53,602 bases of DNA from CAZSAT01 sp964604675 (GTDB lineage: Bacteria > Myxococcota_A > UBA796 > CAJQPC01): NCBI GenBank assembly GCA_964604675.1, contig CAZSAT010000042.1:1-53602 (forward strand), read 5' to 3'. The translations under genes and the position numbers were made by a program. Below are positions 1 through 9,557 of this stretch, piece after piece. The stretch's first letter is position 1. Each line of letters opens with the position of its first letter. Below the pieces are notes generated by a model. It made no database searches and was not told the DNA's origin. It saw nothing but the letters and a program-made list of their open reading frames with translations.

Positions 1-1695
1 CCAGGACGCCAGGACGGAGCTTTCTCCGGTCTGGCACGTATTGGCTCCCCGAGACTCGCCTGATAGCAACGACCCGTCGCTGACCCCCGGATCGGCTTCC
101 AGTGTGGCGTCCAGCTCGTCCGTGAGGAGCTTGATCCCCGCGTTGTCGATCGGCACCCGGAGGGTGACGTTGAGGCTCCGACGGTCCACGACCTCGATGC
201 TCTTGATGAAGTAGAGCACCACCTGGCGGCGGACCCCGAAGGCGAGCTGGTCGAAGCCGTCCTCGAACTTCGCGGCGAACTGCCGCAGGAGCCGGAGGTT
301 CTTCTCCTTCGCGGCCTCGTAGTAGTCCTGGTCCTGCAGGATCGCGGCCTCCGCCTCCAGCCGGGCCTTCTTCTCGGCGAGCGCGGCGATGTGCTCGCGG
401 CAGGTCTTCGCGTCGACGCCGTCGCCGATGGCCTGGAAGTAGTTGGCGATCCGACGGTCGCAGTCGGCGACCTTCTGGTCCAGCGAGCGCCGGCTGTCGC
501 CGTAGACCTTGCGGCGCGCCTCGATGCGCTCGGCGATCCGCTGCTCCATCTCCAGCAGCCCGCCCTTGGTGCCCAGGCGGGCCTGGATGGCGGTCAGGAC
601 GAAGTCGTCCGCCCAGTCCCGGTCGATGCCCAGCGGTGGGCACACCGACGGCCCCTTGTTGAGGTAGGAGCCGCAGTAGTAGCGGTAGCGGTAGGTGACC
701 TCGCCGGTCTTGCGGCTCGTGTACTTGTGGCGTCGCCCGACGAAGTTGGCGCCGCAGTTGCCGCAGACCATGAGCCGGCTGAGCAGGTACGACACGTGGC
801 GGCGGGGCGAGTCGTGCTTGATGAACCGGCGCTTCGCGGCGAGCTCCTGTCGCTTGTCGAAGATCGCGCGGTCGATGAGCGGCTCGTGGGCGTTCTCGGT
901 GATGATCCACTTCTCCTCGGGCTGCTTCTGCCGTCCGGCCCGCCCCTTCTTGCGGCTCTTCGACCAGACCTGGTCGCCGACGTACACGCGGTTGCGGAGG
1001 ACGTGGGAGATGGCGGAGCTGTTCCACAGGCGCCCCGTAGGGCCCGGCACGCCGCGTGCGTTGAAGTCGTTGGCGATGGCCTTGATGCCCATGCCCTCGT
1101 CGACGGTGAGCCGGAACATCTCGCGGACGAGGGCGACCTCCTCGTCCGGCCCGGGGACCAGGCGCTTGTGCTCGCGGCTGCCGTCGGTGACCTTCTCCAG
1201 CCGATAGCCGAAGGGCGTCCGGCCCCCGTTGTGGTAGCCGCGCTCGGCGTTCTCGCGCATCCCCTTGAGGGTCTCGGTGGCGAGGTTCATCGAGTAGAAC
1301 TGGTTGATGACCTCGATCATCCCCTCGTACAGGAAGCCCTGCGGGGTGTCGGGGTCGTAGGTCTCGGTGATCGACTGCACCTTCACGCCGTGGCGGCGCA
1401 GCAGGCTCTTGAAGAGGATCGACTCCTCCCGGTTCCGGCTGAACCGGTCGAGCTTGTGCACGAGGATCATGTCGACGTCGTGCTTGCGGCAGAAGGAGAC
1501 CATCTCGCAGAAGCCGGGCCGCTTGTCGGCGGGCGCGTAGGCGGAGATCCCGCTGTCGACGAAGTCGCGCACGACCTCGAGCGTGGGCTGCTGCGCCGCC
1601 CAGCGGTGGATGGCCTTGCGCTGGGCCGGGATCGAGATGTCCTTGAGGGCCTGCTCCTCGGAGGAGACGCGGCAGTAGCTGATGGCCTGGGGCAT
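1..1695 (-). CDS. Large serine recombinase (integrase), open at the window edge
   Basis: Site-specific recombinase likely to catalyse integration and excision of this element. The frame opens with ATG at 1695, 5 bases after AAGGA, and stays open for 565 codons to base 1, so the stop lies outside the window. The resolvase domain (about 1-150) has the YCRVSS motif with the likely nucleophile Ser11 and DRFSRNREES. The recombinase domain follows, with RTPFGYRLEK near residue 170, then a zinc ribbon near 305-345 (CGNCGANF, then paired Cys) and a coiled coil at about 378-460. The last part of the frame, from residue 548, is read through the 42-55 attachment repeat into probable host DNA, so the natural C-terminus is altered by integration. 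The missing C-terminal domain is probably the ORF at 52668-53153, which is in frame when the two repeats are joined. Confidence 0.95.
   Translation of the reverse strand, partial: MPQAISYCRVSSEEQALKDISIPAQRKAIHRWAAQQPTLEVVRDFVDSGISAYAPADKRPGFCEMVSFCRKHDVDMILVHKLDRFSRNREESILFKSLLRRHGVKVQSITETYDPDTPQGFLYEGMIEVINQFYSMNLATETLKGMRENAERGYHNGGRTPFGYRLEKVTDGSREHKRLVPGPDEEVALVREMFRLTVDEGMGIKAIANDFNARGVPGPTGRLWNSSAISHVLRNRVYVGDQVWSKSRKKGRAGRQKQPEEKWIITENAHEPLIDRAIFDKRQELAAKRRFIKHDSPRRHVSYLLSRLMVCGNCGANFVGRRHKYTSRKTGEVTYRYRYYCGSYLNKGPSVCPPLGIDRDWADDFVLTAIQARLGTKGGLLEMEQRIAERIEARRKVYGDSRRSLDQKVADCDRRIANYFQAIGDGVDAKTCREHIAALAEKKARLEAEAAILQDQDYYEAAKEKNLRLLRQFAAKFEDGFDQLAFGVRRQVVLYFIKSIEVVDRRSLNVTLRVPIDNAGIKLLTDELDATLEADPGVSDGSLLSGESRGANTCQTGESSVLASW
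42..55. repeat. Left attachment repeat (attL core)
   Basis: TGGCTCCCCGAGAC is identical to 53549-53562, where it forms the 3' end of tRNA-Asn on the minus strand. A further ACG matches just outside (36-38 and 53543-53545), with three mismatched bases between. The copy here sits at the displaced end of the element, inside the recombinase reading frame; bases 1-41 would then be host flank. Calling it attL is an inference from the repeat and the tRNA. Confidence 0.8.
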
Positions 1696-2434
1696 GGGGG
1701 TCCTTCTCCGCTGGGGTCGTCACGGCCGAGGCCGGGTCAAGACGTCGACTGCAACACCGGTGCCATCCGGGGCTCCTGTCAAGGAAAGACCGCCGCGAGC
1801 GCTGTTCAGGCCGCAGACCTCGCAGACCTTGCAGACCTCGCTCGCATCGCAGGTCTGCGATGGATTCTCCTGTACTCACGCCAAGTTCGAAGGTCCTGCA
1901 GACCTCCGAGACCTCCCCTCCGCCGACTACGCGTGAGGGTGGATCTCACACGCTGACGGTATCGAACCGCTACCGGAGCGTGAGGTCCGGAACCCGGGAT
2001 CCGACCAAGGGGAGCGGGGGAGAGGTCTGCGAGGTCTGCGGGCGGCCGCAAGTCCTTGTGGCATAGGCGCAAATCGCGTCCGTCGAGGTCTGCGTCCCAG
2101 GTCTGCGAGGTCTGGGAGGTCTGCAAGACGCGCGGACGCGCTCGCACGCGAGGCCGATGCGCGCCACCTGGGGCGCGCCAGCGACCCGTCGGGGTCCGCC
2201 TCTCGACACGAACCGCGCGCCGCCGGCCCGAACCGCGCCGCTACCGACCCAAATCGCGACATCGTCGACCCGTTCCGCATTCCCGTCGACCCAGACCGTG
2301 AGTTCGGGCTCACGCCACCGATGCCTGGAGGCGCAACCGCCCATCAGTACAGCGTTTTCGAGAGCTGGCACGACTGCTGCTCATGGGACCTGGCGAGCCC
2401 AATCCCGGGCTGAGCGAGCCAGGAGTCAGCGGTC
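1696..2434. other. Non-coding region between integrase and replication operon
   Basis: I see no convincing gene in these 739 bases: the frames present are short, overlapping and lack family motifs. The region holds the iteron array at 1813-2124 and several dyads, including GTGAG/CTCAC at 1933-1949, CGGTA/TACCG at 1957-1975 and a perfect CGTGAG-TTCGGG-CTCACG hairpin at 2297-2314. It must contain the promoters of the diverging integrase and 2435 genes. A replication origin is possible because a Prim-Pol/helicase operon starts right after it. Confidence 0.6.
1813..2124. repeat. Array of 11 nine-bp iterons (GCAGACCTC / GAGGTCTGC)
   Basis: GCAGACCT starts at 1813, 1822, 1831 and 1898. Its complement AGGTCTGC starts at 1851, 2023, 2032, 2086, 2099, 2108 (last base G) and 2117. 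Several runs are exactly 9 bp apart (1813/1822/1831, 2023/2032, 2099/2108/2117). The left group points mainly one way and the right group the other, so the whole is a large imperfect mirror. Iterons of this kind mark plasmid or phage origins, partition sites or multi-site operators; which applies here is not decidable from sequence alone. Confidence 0.8.
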
Positions 2435-2667
2435 GTGGGAGTCACCCTTCGAGGCGTCATCATCGAGGAGCCCGACCCCGAGGCGGCCGCCGCCTGGGAC
2501 GCCGCCCTCGATCTCATCGCCGACGCCTTCGCGACCCAGCTGATCGCCGAGGCTCGCGCCGATGCCGCCGCCCGGCTCGGGCTCAGCGAGGAGGCCCTCG
2601 ACCACGGGCGTGAGTCGCTGACGAAGGAGGCGCGCGCCGAGCTCAGCCTCCTGTCGGGAGGCGCCCG

Positions 2668-2671
<4 letters not shown>
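2435..2671 (+). CDS. Small alpha-helical protein, 78 aa, unknown function
   Basis: GTG start with AGGAG 9 bases upstream; the stop overlaps the start of the helicase gene (ATGA), so the two are translationally coupled. The protein is acidic and alanine-rich with no cysteines, membrane segments or recognised motif, and reads as a short helical protein. As first gene of the replication-type operon it could be an accessory or regulatory subunit of the helicase, but nothing in the sequence proves this. Confidence 0.6.
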
Positions 2672-4586
<1,915 letters not shown>

Positions 4587-4590
<4 letters not shown>

Positions 4591-4832
4591 GCGCCGCGCC
4601 CCAGCTGCTGCTCACGCCCGCGCTGGAGGGCGGGCTGCTCAAGGCCAGCGCGACGGTGCAGGACCCGGACGTCCGCCTGTCCTGCTGGGGCGGCCAGATG
4701 CCCGTCCTGACCATCGAAGAGGGGGGCGTCGTGATCGAGGTGGAGTTCGCCGATCGCGAGGCCCTGCTGCGCTTCCAACACCGCGTCGCCGCCCTGTCGG
4801 TGCCGTCCAACGTCCCGAGGAGGGAACCATGA
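4587..4832 (+). CDS. Small protein, 81 aa, unknown function
   Basis: GTG start shares GTGA with the helicase stop, and its own stop shares ATGA with the next gene. These couplings are the main reason for accepting it. The sequence alternates short beta-like stretches (LLTPALEGGLLKAS, VVIEVEFADREALLRF) and contains one cysteine. No family is recognised. It may bind the helicase or the BRO protein between which it is encoded. Confidence 0.65.
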
Positions 4833-5725
4833 ACCCGCTCATCCAGCTCAACAGCGACTTCGAGGGAAGGCCGCTCACCACCCTGACCTGCAAGGGGCGG
4901 CCGTCGTGGGTCGCGCGCCAGGTCGGCGCCGCCCTCGGCTACGCGAACGCCGGCAAGCGGCTCGCCAACAAGATCGCCGGCGACTGGGCCGACGAGTTCA
5001 TCGAGGGCCACGACTACCTCGTGCTGCGCGGAGAGGACCTCGCCGCCTTCAAGGAGCTCGCCAAGGACAGCCCCGTCGCCGTGTCGAGCCGCGTGAACCG
5101 GGGGCTGCTCATCCTGTTCGAGACGGGCCTGCACCTGGTGCTCGCCAAGACCAGCAAGCCGGTCGGCAAGCGGCTGCGTCGGTTCCTCGTCGACGAGGTC
5201 ATGCCGCAGCTGCTCCGTGACGGGCGGTACGACCCCGGGCGCCGCGTCGAGGGCGACGGGTTCGTTCAGGTGGAGGTGACGTCGACGACGACCCTGGTGG
5301 GCGATCCGCGCATCGATCGGGAGCGCCGGCTCGCCCGCAAGCTCGAGCTGGACGACCGCAGGTTCCGCACCCGGAGCCTCCAAGAGACCCTGGACACGCT
5401 GTCGGGGCTCGGCCAGATCGACGACGACGTCCGCGCGGCCTACGAGGTCTCCGCCTGCGAGATCGCGTTGGGTCAGACCCTGCCGGAGCTGCGGCCGACG
5501 GTCGAGGACGGTTGGCTGTCGCCGACGGAGATCGGGCGGCGGCTGGGGGTCTCGAAGCAGAAGATCGGTCGGGTGATCACGCGGCTGGAGCTGCGGGGGA
5601 ACAAGCCGGGCCTGGCCCGGGCCGTGCTGAACAAGGCGCAGGGCTCCAACCGGACCGTCGTGACCTACCTGTACTCGCCGGCGGCGGTCGTCCGTATCGA
5701 GGCGACGCTGACCGGCCGCGCCTGA
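4829..5725 (+). CDS. BRO-N domain DNA-binding protein (phage antirepressor type)
   Basis: 298 aa, ATG preceded by AGGAGGG. The N-terminal part (about 15-125) fits the BRO-N family: SWVARQVGAALGYANAGKRL followed by FIEGHDYLVL and a C-terminal block SKPVGKRLRRFLVDEVMPQLL. BRO-N proteins bind DNA and are common in phages and plasmids as antirepressors. The C-terminal part has a clear helix-turn-helix, LSPTEIGRRLGVSKQKIGRV, near residues 230-250, so the protein has two possible DNA contacts. It lies between the helicase accessory gene and the primase, 20 bases before the latter, which suggests control of replication or of the nearby iterons. The role is inferred. Confidence 0.85.
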   Translation: MNPLIQLNSDFEGRPLTTLTCKGRPSWVARQVGAALGYANAGKRLANKIAGDWADEFIEGHDYLVLRGEDLAAFKELAKDSPVAVSSRVNRGLLILFETGLHLVLAKTSKPVGKRLRRFLVDEVMPQLLRDGRYDPGRRVEGDGFVQVEVTSTTTLVGDPRIDRERRLARKLELDDRRFRTRSLQETLDTLSGLGQIDDDVRAAYEVSACEIALGQTLPELRPTVEDGWLSPTEIGRRLGVSKQKIGRVITRLELRGNKPGLARAVLNKAQGSNRTVVTYLYSPAAVVRIEATLTGRA

Positions 5726-5745
5726 GCCGCCCGAAGAGACCGAGC

Positions 5746-8691
5746 GTGGCCCCACCTTCCCCGACCGAGACGTACCTCGCCTCTCCCTGGGTGCGCGAGC
5801 ACCTCCGGCCGTTCCTGCGCTGGCTGCTGGCGAGGCACGCCGCGCTGGGCGGGGTCACCGAGGTCCGCGTGCTGCGGAAGGGGGGCGGGCGGGGGACCTG
5901 GACGGGGTACTTCGGCCCCGACGAGCTCGACGCGCTGGTCCTGGCGGTCGCGCCCGTGTCGAAGGCCCCGCGCAGCCGCATGTCACGGGGCGACCATCCG
6001 CGCGTCGGCGAGGCGAACATCTACTTCTCGCTGCAGGCGGTCCAGTCCGACCTCGCCGATGGGAAGCGCGGCGCGCTGCAGCGGAGCCGGACCGCGACCC
6101 GCGACCGGGACGTCCTCGCCTACACGCTGTTCGTCGTGGACGTGGACCCCGAGCGGGACCCGAAGGGGATCTCCGCGACCAACGAGGAGAAGGCCGCTGC
6201 CCGAGCGGTCGCGGACGCGGTGCGGAGCTGGCTGGAGGAGCGCGCCGTCCGCTCGCTCCTGGCCGACAGCGGCAACGGCTACCACCTGCTGGTGCCCCTG
6301 GTCCCGGCGGTCGGCCCGGCGGTCGAGGCCGCGGCCAAGGACGCCCGTGACCTCTTGCGGCTGCTCGACGATCGGTTCAGCACCGACGCCGCGAAGGTGG
6401 ACACCTCGACCTTCAACCCGTCGCGGATCCTCAAGTTGTACGGCACCAAGGCGGTCAAGGGCGAGGACACCTCCGACCGCCCGCACCGCTTCGCCACCAT
6501 CGACCTGTCGGAGATCCCCGAGGACGTCGACCTGTTCGCCGCGGTCGCGGCCGACCTGCAGGAAGCTCGACGCCCCCCGAGGCGAGCACAGCCGACTCCT
6601 CCCCCTCGAGGACCTCGTCGAGGCCGGTCCAGCACCAGCTCCGACTGGGCCGACTGGCGGCGGCGTGCCCTGGATGCCCTGCCGCTGGAGGCGGTCTACG
6701 GTGAGCTGCTCACCGGCAGCCGCTCGGGCGAAAGCTGGCTCCAGTGCCGCGATCCCGACTCGGCGAGCGGCGACAAGCACCCGTCGGCCGGGGTCGCGGA
6801 CGGTACGGGCGAGGCCGAGCGGGGCGCCTTCCACTCCTTCCGCACCGGCGAAACGGTCAGCGTCTTCGACTACCTGGTGCGCGCGGGCCGCGCCGTCGAC
6901 TTCAAGGGGGCGTGCGCGCTGGTCGCGGACTGGTCGCGGGTCGACATGCCGGGGACGGGGGCGCCGCCGCCGAGTCCGCAGGACGTCGTCGGCCGGCTGC
7001 GCGTGCGCTGCGAAGGGGTGGGCGACGACGCGCAGCGCATCGAGCTGGTGCGGGAGGCGATCGCCGCTCTGCTGGAGGTTTCGGCCGCCGAGCGCGAGCC
7101 GGCCTTCAAGGAGGTGCGGGCCCTGTCGGGGCTGACGGTCCGCGTCTTCCGGGAGACGGTGACGGAGGTCCGGCGGGAGCTCAAGGCCGCCGCCACGCCG
7201 GCGCCGCCGCCCCCGCCGCGTCCGGGTCGCGCGGTGGTCGAGTACATCGTGAACCGGGAGACGGTCGCGGGGCTGTTCGACGCGGTCGTGGCCGCGGTGG
7301 AGCCGGCGCGCCGCTTCTTCCGCACCGAACGCGACGTCGTCTTCGTCCGCCGCGGGGTGGGGCCGGTCCTGGTCACCGACCGGAACCTCGCGGGGCTGCT
7401 GTCGGCCCTGCTGGAGCTCCGCTTCGCGCGGGAGACTGAGGACGGCCTGGTCTTCCAGCGCTACGGGGTGCTGCCGGGCGAGCTGGCGCGGGCGTTCGTG
7501 AGCGATCCCCGGGTCTGGTCGCGCCTGCCGGAGCTCAAGCTGTACTGCCGCTCGCCGCTGTTCGACGCCGACTGGGGGTTCATCGGCCGGAGCGGGTACC
7601 ACCCCGGCCCGGCGATCTTCTACGACGGCCCCGACGTCAGCCCCACCGACTCCGGCTCGCCGCTGCTGCACAAGGCGCTCGAGGGCTTCCACTGGAAGGC
7701 CGAGCCGGACCTGGTCAACTTCGTCGGCGTCCTGCTGACGGCGCTGACGATGCCGCACTGGGGGCGCGGTCACCCGTTCTTGGCGATCAACGGCAACAAG
7801 CCGGGCGTCGGCAAGACGACCCTCGCCCGGGTGCTCGGTGTGCTGGTCGAGGGGAGCGAGCCGAGCACGGTGTCGTACAGCGCCGACGACGCGGAGTTCG
7901 AGAAGCAGCTGGCGACCAGGGTCGAGGCGGGCGACCGGATCATCGTGGTCGACAACGCCAAGACGAGCCGCGGGATCGAGAGCCCGGTGCTGGAGCGGTG
8001 CATCACGGACAGCCGGCTCAACTTCCGGCGGCTGGGCAGCAACTCATCGATCAGCCGGCCGCAGAACGACATCCTCTTCTGCCTCACGATGAACTTGACG
8101 ACGCTGGGTGTGGACCTGCGCCGTCGCGCTCTGCCGGTGAACCTGGTGCTCGACCAGGACGTGCAGCGGACGACCTACCCGATGGCCGACGTCGTCGGCT
8201 TCGTTCAAGAGCATCGGCTCGAGATCGTTGCCGAGCTCGCCGGGATGGTTCAGGCGTGGCTGGACTGCGGGCGCCCCCGCTGCGAGCAGCCGGCGAAGCA
8301 CAGCACGAGCCAGACCTGGGCGAGCACGATGGACGCGATCCTGCGGCTGTCGGCGTTCGACGGGTTCCTGACCAACTTCGAGGAGTCGGCTCACGCGTTC
8401 GACCCCCGCTACGAGCTGATGCTCGACGTCGTGCGTGAGCACCACGGCGGGTCAGCGGCATCGGCGGCGGAGTGGGTGAAGCGGCTGGAGGAGCTGCTCG
8501 GCGACCGCTTCAAGGACCGCCGTGGCAACCCGAAGTCGGCCCGGTCGAAGTCGACCATCGTCGGGAACCTGTTCCGCGAGTACCTGGACACCCGGTTCGT
8601 CGTCGACGGCACAAGCTGGCGCCTGGCGCGGAGCTACCCCGAGGGAGAGGGCCGCAAGCCGGTTTACGAGTTCGAGGAGGTCGAGGCGTGA
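5746..8691 (+). CDS. Primase-polymerase (AEP) / superfamily 3-like helicase fusion
   Basis: 981 aa, GTG start chosen at the first valine after the previous stop, preceded by GAAGAGA. The N-terminal archaeo-eukaryotic primase domain shows the acidic metal motif FVVDVDPERD near residue 130, SGNGYHLL near 175 (SxH-type motif) and STFNPSRILKLYGTK near 222. A middle segment SWLQCRDPDSASGDKHPS near 330 resembles the substrate-binding part of CHC2-type primase fingers. The C-terminus is an AAA helicase with NGNKPGVGKTTLARVL near 682 and IIVVDNAKTSRG near 728. Such Prim-Pol/helicase fusions prime and open DNA in phages and plasmids, so this is the likely replication initiator of the element. It overlaps the next gene by GTGA. 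Confidence 0.9.
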   Translation: MAPPSPTETYLASPWVREHLRPFLRWLLARHAALGGVTEVRVLRKGGGRGTWTGYFGPDELDALVLAVAPVSKAPRSRMSRGDHPRVGEANIYFSLQAVQSDLADGKRGALQRSRTATRDRDVLAYTLFVVDVDPERDPKGISATNEEKAAARAVADAVRSWLEERAVRSLLADSGNGYHLLVPLVPAVGPAVEAAAKDARDLLRLLDDRFSTDAAKVDTSTFNPSRILKLYGTKAVKGEDTSDRPHRFATIDLSEIPEDVDLFAAVAADLQEARRPPRRAQPTPPPRGPRRGRSSTSSDWADWRRRALDALPLEAVYGELLTGSRSGESWLQCRDPDSASGDKHPSAGVADGTGEAERGAFHSFRTGETVSVFDYLVRAGRAVDFKGACALVADWSRVDMPGTGAPPPSPQDVVGRLRVRCEGVGDDAQRIELVREAIAALLEVSAAEREPAFKEVRALSGLTVRVFRETVTEVRRELKAAATPAPPPPPRPGRAVVEYIVNRETVAGLFDAVVAAVEPARRFFRTERDVVFVRRGVGPVLVTDRNLAGLLSALLELRFARETEDGLVFQRYGVLPGELARAFVSDPRVWSRLPELKLYCRSPLFDADWGFIGRSGYHPGPAIFYDGPDVSPTDSGSPLLHKALEGFHWKAEPDLVNFVGVLLTALTMPHWGRGHPFLAINGNKPGVGKTTLARVLGVLVEGSEPSTVSYSADDAEFEKQLATRVEAGDRIIVVDNAKTSRGIESPVLERCITDSRLNFRRLGSNSSISRPQNDILFCLTMNLTTLGVDLRRRALPVNLVLDQDVQRTTYPMADVVGFVQEHRLEIVAELAGMVQAWLDCGRPRCEQPAKHSTSQTWASTMDAILRLSAFDGFLTNFEESAHAFDPRYELMLDVVREHHGGSAASAAEWVKRLEELLGDRFKDRRGNPKSARSKSTIVGNLFREYLDTRFVVDGTSWRLARSYPEGEGRKPVYEFEEVEA

Positions 8692-8978
8692 CCCCGCGCG
8701 TGCTGGCGCTGGGAGCGGCGGAGGCCCGCACGGCGGAGGAGCGCCGGGAGCGGGCGGTGCGGCTGCGGGCGGCTTTGAAGGAACCGGATCGGGTCCTTCA
8801 AGCGGCGGGACTGCCCGAGCGGTGGGACGCCTGGCCGCCGGAGTGGCGCGAAGCCGTGGAGGAGCGCGCCGGGATCATGGAGTTCGACGGGCGCCTGCCG
8901 AGGCAGGTCGCCGAGCGAGAGGCCGAGGTCCTCGTGCGAGCTGAGTTCGCGCGGCGGGTCGGAGGGCCTCGTCGATGA
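8688..8978 (+). CDS. Small charged protein, 96 aa, unknown function
   Basis: GTG start within the GTGA overlap with the primase stop. The protein is rich in Arg, Glu and Ala and looks wholly helical, with TAEERRERAVRLRAALKEP and a run REAVEERAGIMEFDGRL. No cysteines or known motif. Proteins of this size and composition often end phage replication operons, but function cannot be assigned. It is the last gene of the operon; a strong hairpin follows at 9038-9063. Confidence 0.6.
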   Translation: MTPRVLALGAAEARTAEERRERAVRLRAALKEPDRVLQAAGLPERWDAWPPEWREAVEERAGIMEFDGRLPRQVAEREAEVLVRAEFARRVGGPRR

Positions 8979-9037
8979 TGTTCACCCCGAGGTCGGCCGA
9001 GCTGTCGCAACCTTCGCAGGCTGAGGGGTGGGCCGCG

Positions 9038-9063
9038 CCCGGTCGTCCGAGAGGGCGACCGGG
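9038..9063. terminator. Hairpin between convergent transcription units
   Basis: An 11-bp stem (CCCGGTCGTCC paired with GGGCGACCGGG, one T-G pair) closes a GAGA tetraloop. It lies between the end of the replication operon (8978) and the end of vsr (9074), which converge. The stem works on both strands but no T-run follows on either, so intrinsic termination is likely but unproven. Confidence 0.55.
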
Positions 9064-9073
9064 TGCCGGCGGC

Positions 9074-9511
9074 CTAGCTCTGACTGGCTCTCCCCCGAAC
9101 GGTTGCTTCGATCCGGTCGGCGGCTTCTTCAGGTGCCTCATGCTCCCAGACGCGCACCACCGCCCAGCCGGCTTCGCGAAGCGCTGCGTCTACCCGTCGA
9201 TCCCGGGCGACGTTTGCCTCGAGCTTCGAGCGCCAGAACTCCGCGTTGGTCTTCGGCCAGGTCGCGTGCTGCGGACAGCCATGCCAGAAGCAGCCATCGA
9301 CGTAGACGGCGACCCTCTCCTTCAGGAACACGAGGTCGGCGCGGGTGCGCAGGTCCGCTGTAGGTCGACGGTTCTTGCGGTAGCGCAGCCCTCGGCCGAA
9401 CAAGATCCGGCGAATCGCCATCTCGGGGTCGGTGTCCTCGCGCCGGACTCGTTTCATTCGACGTCGAGTAGCGGATGACGGAGGGGTCGTCGTTCGACTT
9501 CGTGGCATCAT
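9074..9511 (-). CDS. vsr: Very short patch repair endonuclease (Vsr)
   Basis: 145 aa, the normal Vsr size. Vsr nicks at T:G mismatches left by deamination of 5-methylcytosine and normally accompanies a C5-methyltransferase, as here. Motifs are intact: KRVRREDTDPEMAIRRILFG near the start, RADLVFLKERVAVYVDGCFW with the catalytic acidic residue and the zinc-site region HGCPQHATWPKTNAEFW, then AGWAVVRVWEHE. Two adjacent ATG codons (9511, 9508) are possible starts; neither has a strong ribosome site, and a start at 9457 would lose the arginine-rich N-terminal turn. It diverges from the methyltransferase with only 46 bases between. Confidence 0.95.
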   Translation of the reverse strand: MMPRSRTTTPPSSATRRRMKRVRREDTDPEMAIRRILFGRGLRYRKNRRPTADLRTRADLVFLKERVAVYVDGCFWHGCPQHATWPKTNAEFWRSKLEANVARDRRVDAALREAGWAVVRVWEHEAPEEAADRIEATVRGRASQS

Positions 9512-9557
9512 TCGGTGATTCCGCTCGCCGCCTGGCGGAGCGTGGTAGGCAGGGGAC
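9512..9557. promoter_or_regulatory. Compact divergent promoter region of vsr and methyltransferase
   Basis: Only 46 bases separate the start codons of the two divergent genes, so both promoters must lie here or inside the opposite coding region. AGGGGAC is the ribosome site of the methyltransferase. I see no convincing -35/-10 pair. Confidence 0.4.

Noticed and set aside
391..1956. Long plus-strand frame opposite the integrase
   Set aside because: It is the mirror of the recombinase in GC-rich DNA: low-complexity Val/Leu/Ala/Asp composition, no motif, while the minus strand has the full recombinase signature.
1957..1975. CGGTA-N9-TACCG dyad as another operator of the XRE/ImmA regulator
   Set aside because: Arms are only 5 bp and the spacing of the shared CGGTA half-sites is 9 rather than 11 bases, so the geometry differs from the two sites at the regulator.
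8975..9478. Plus-strand frame after the replication operon, with an ATGA overlap
   Set aside because: Most of it is antisense to vsr and it crosses the 9038-9063 hairpin; there are no motifs, although the overlap with 8978 is tempting.
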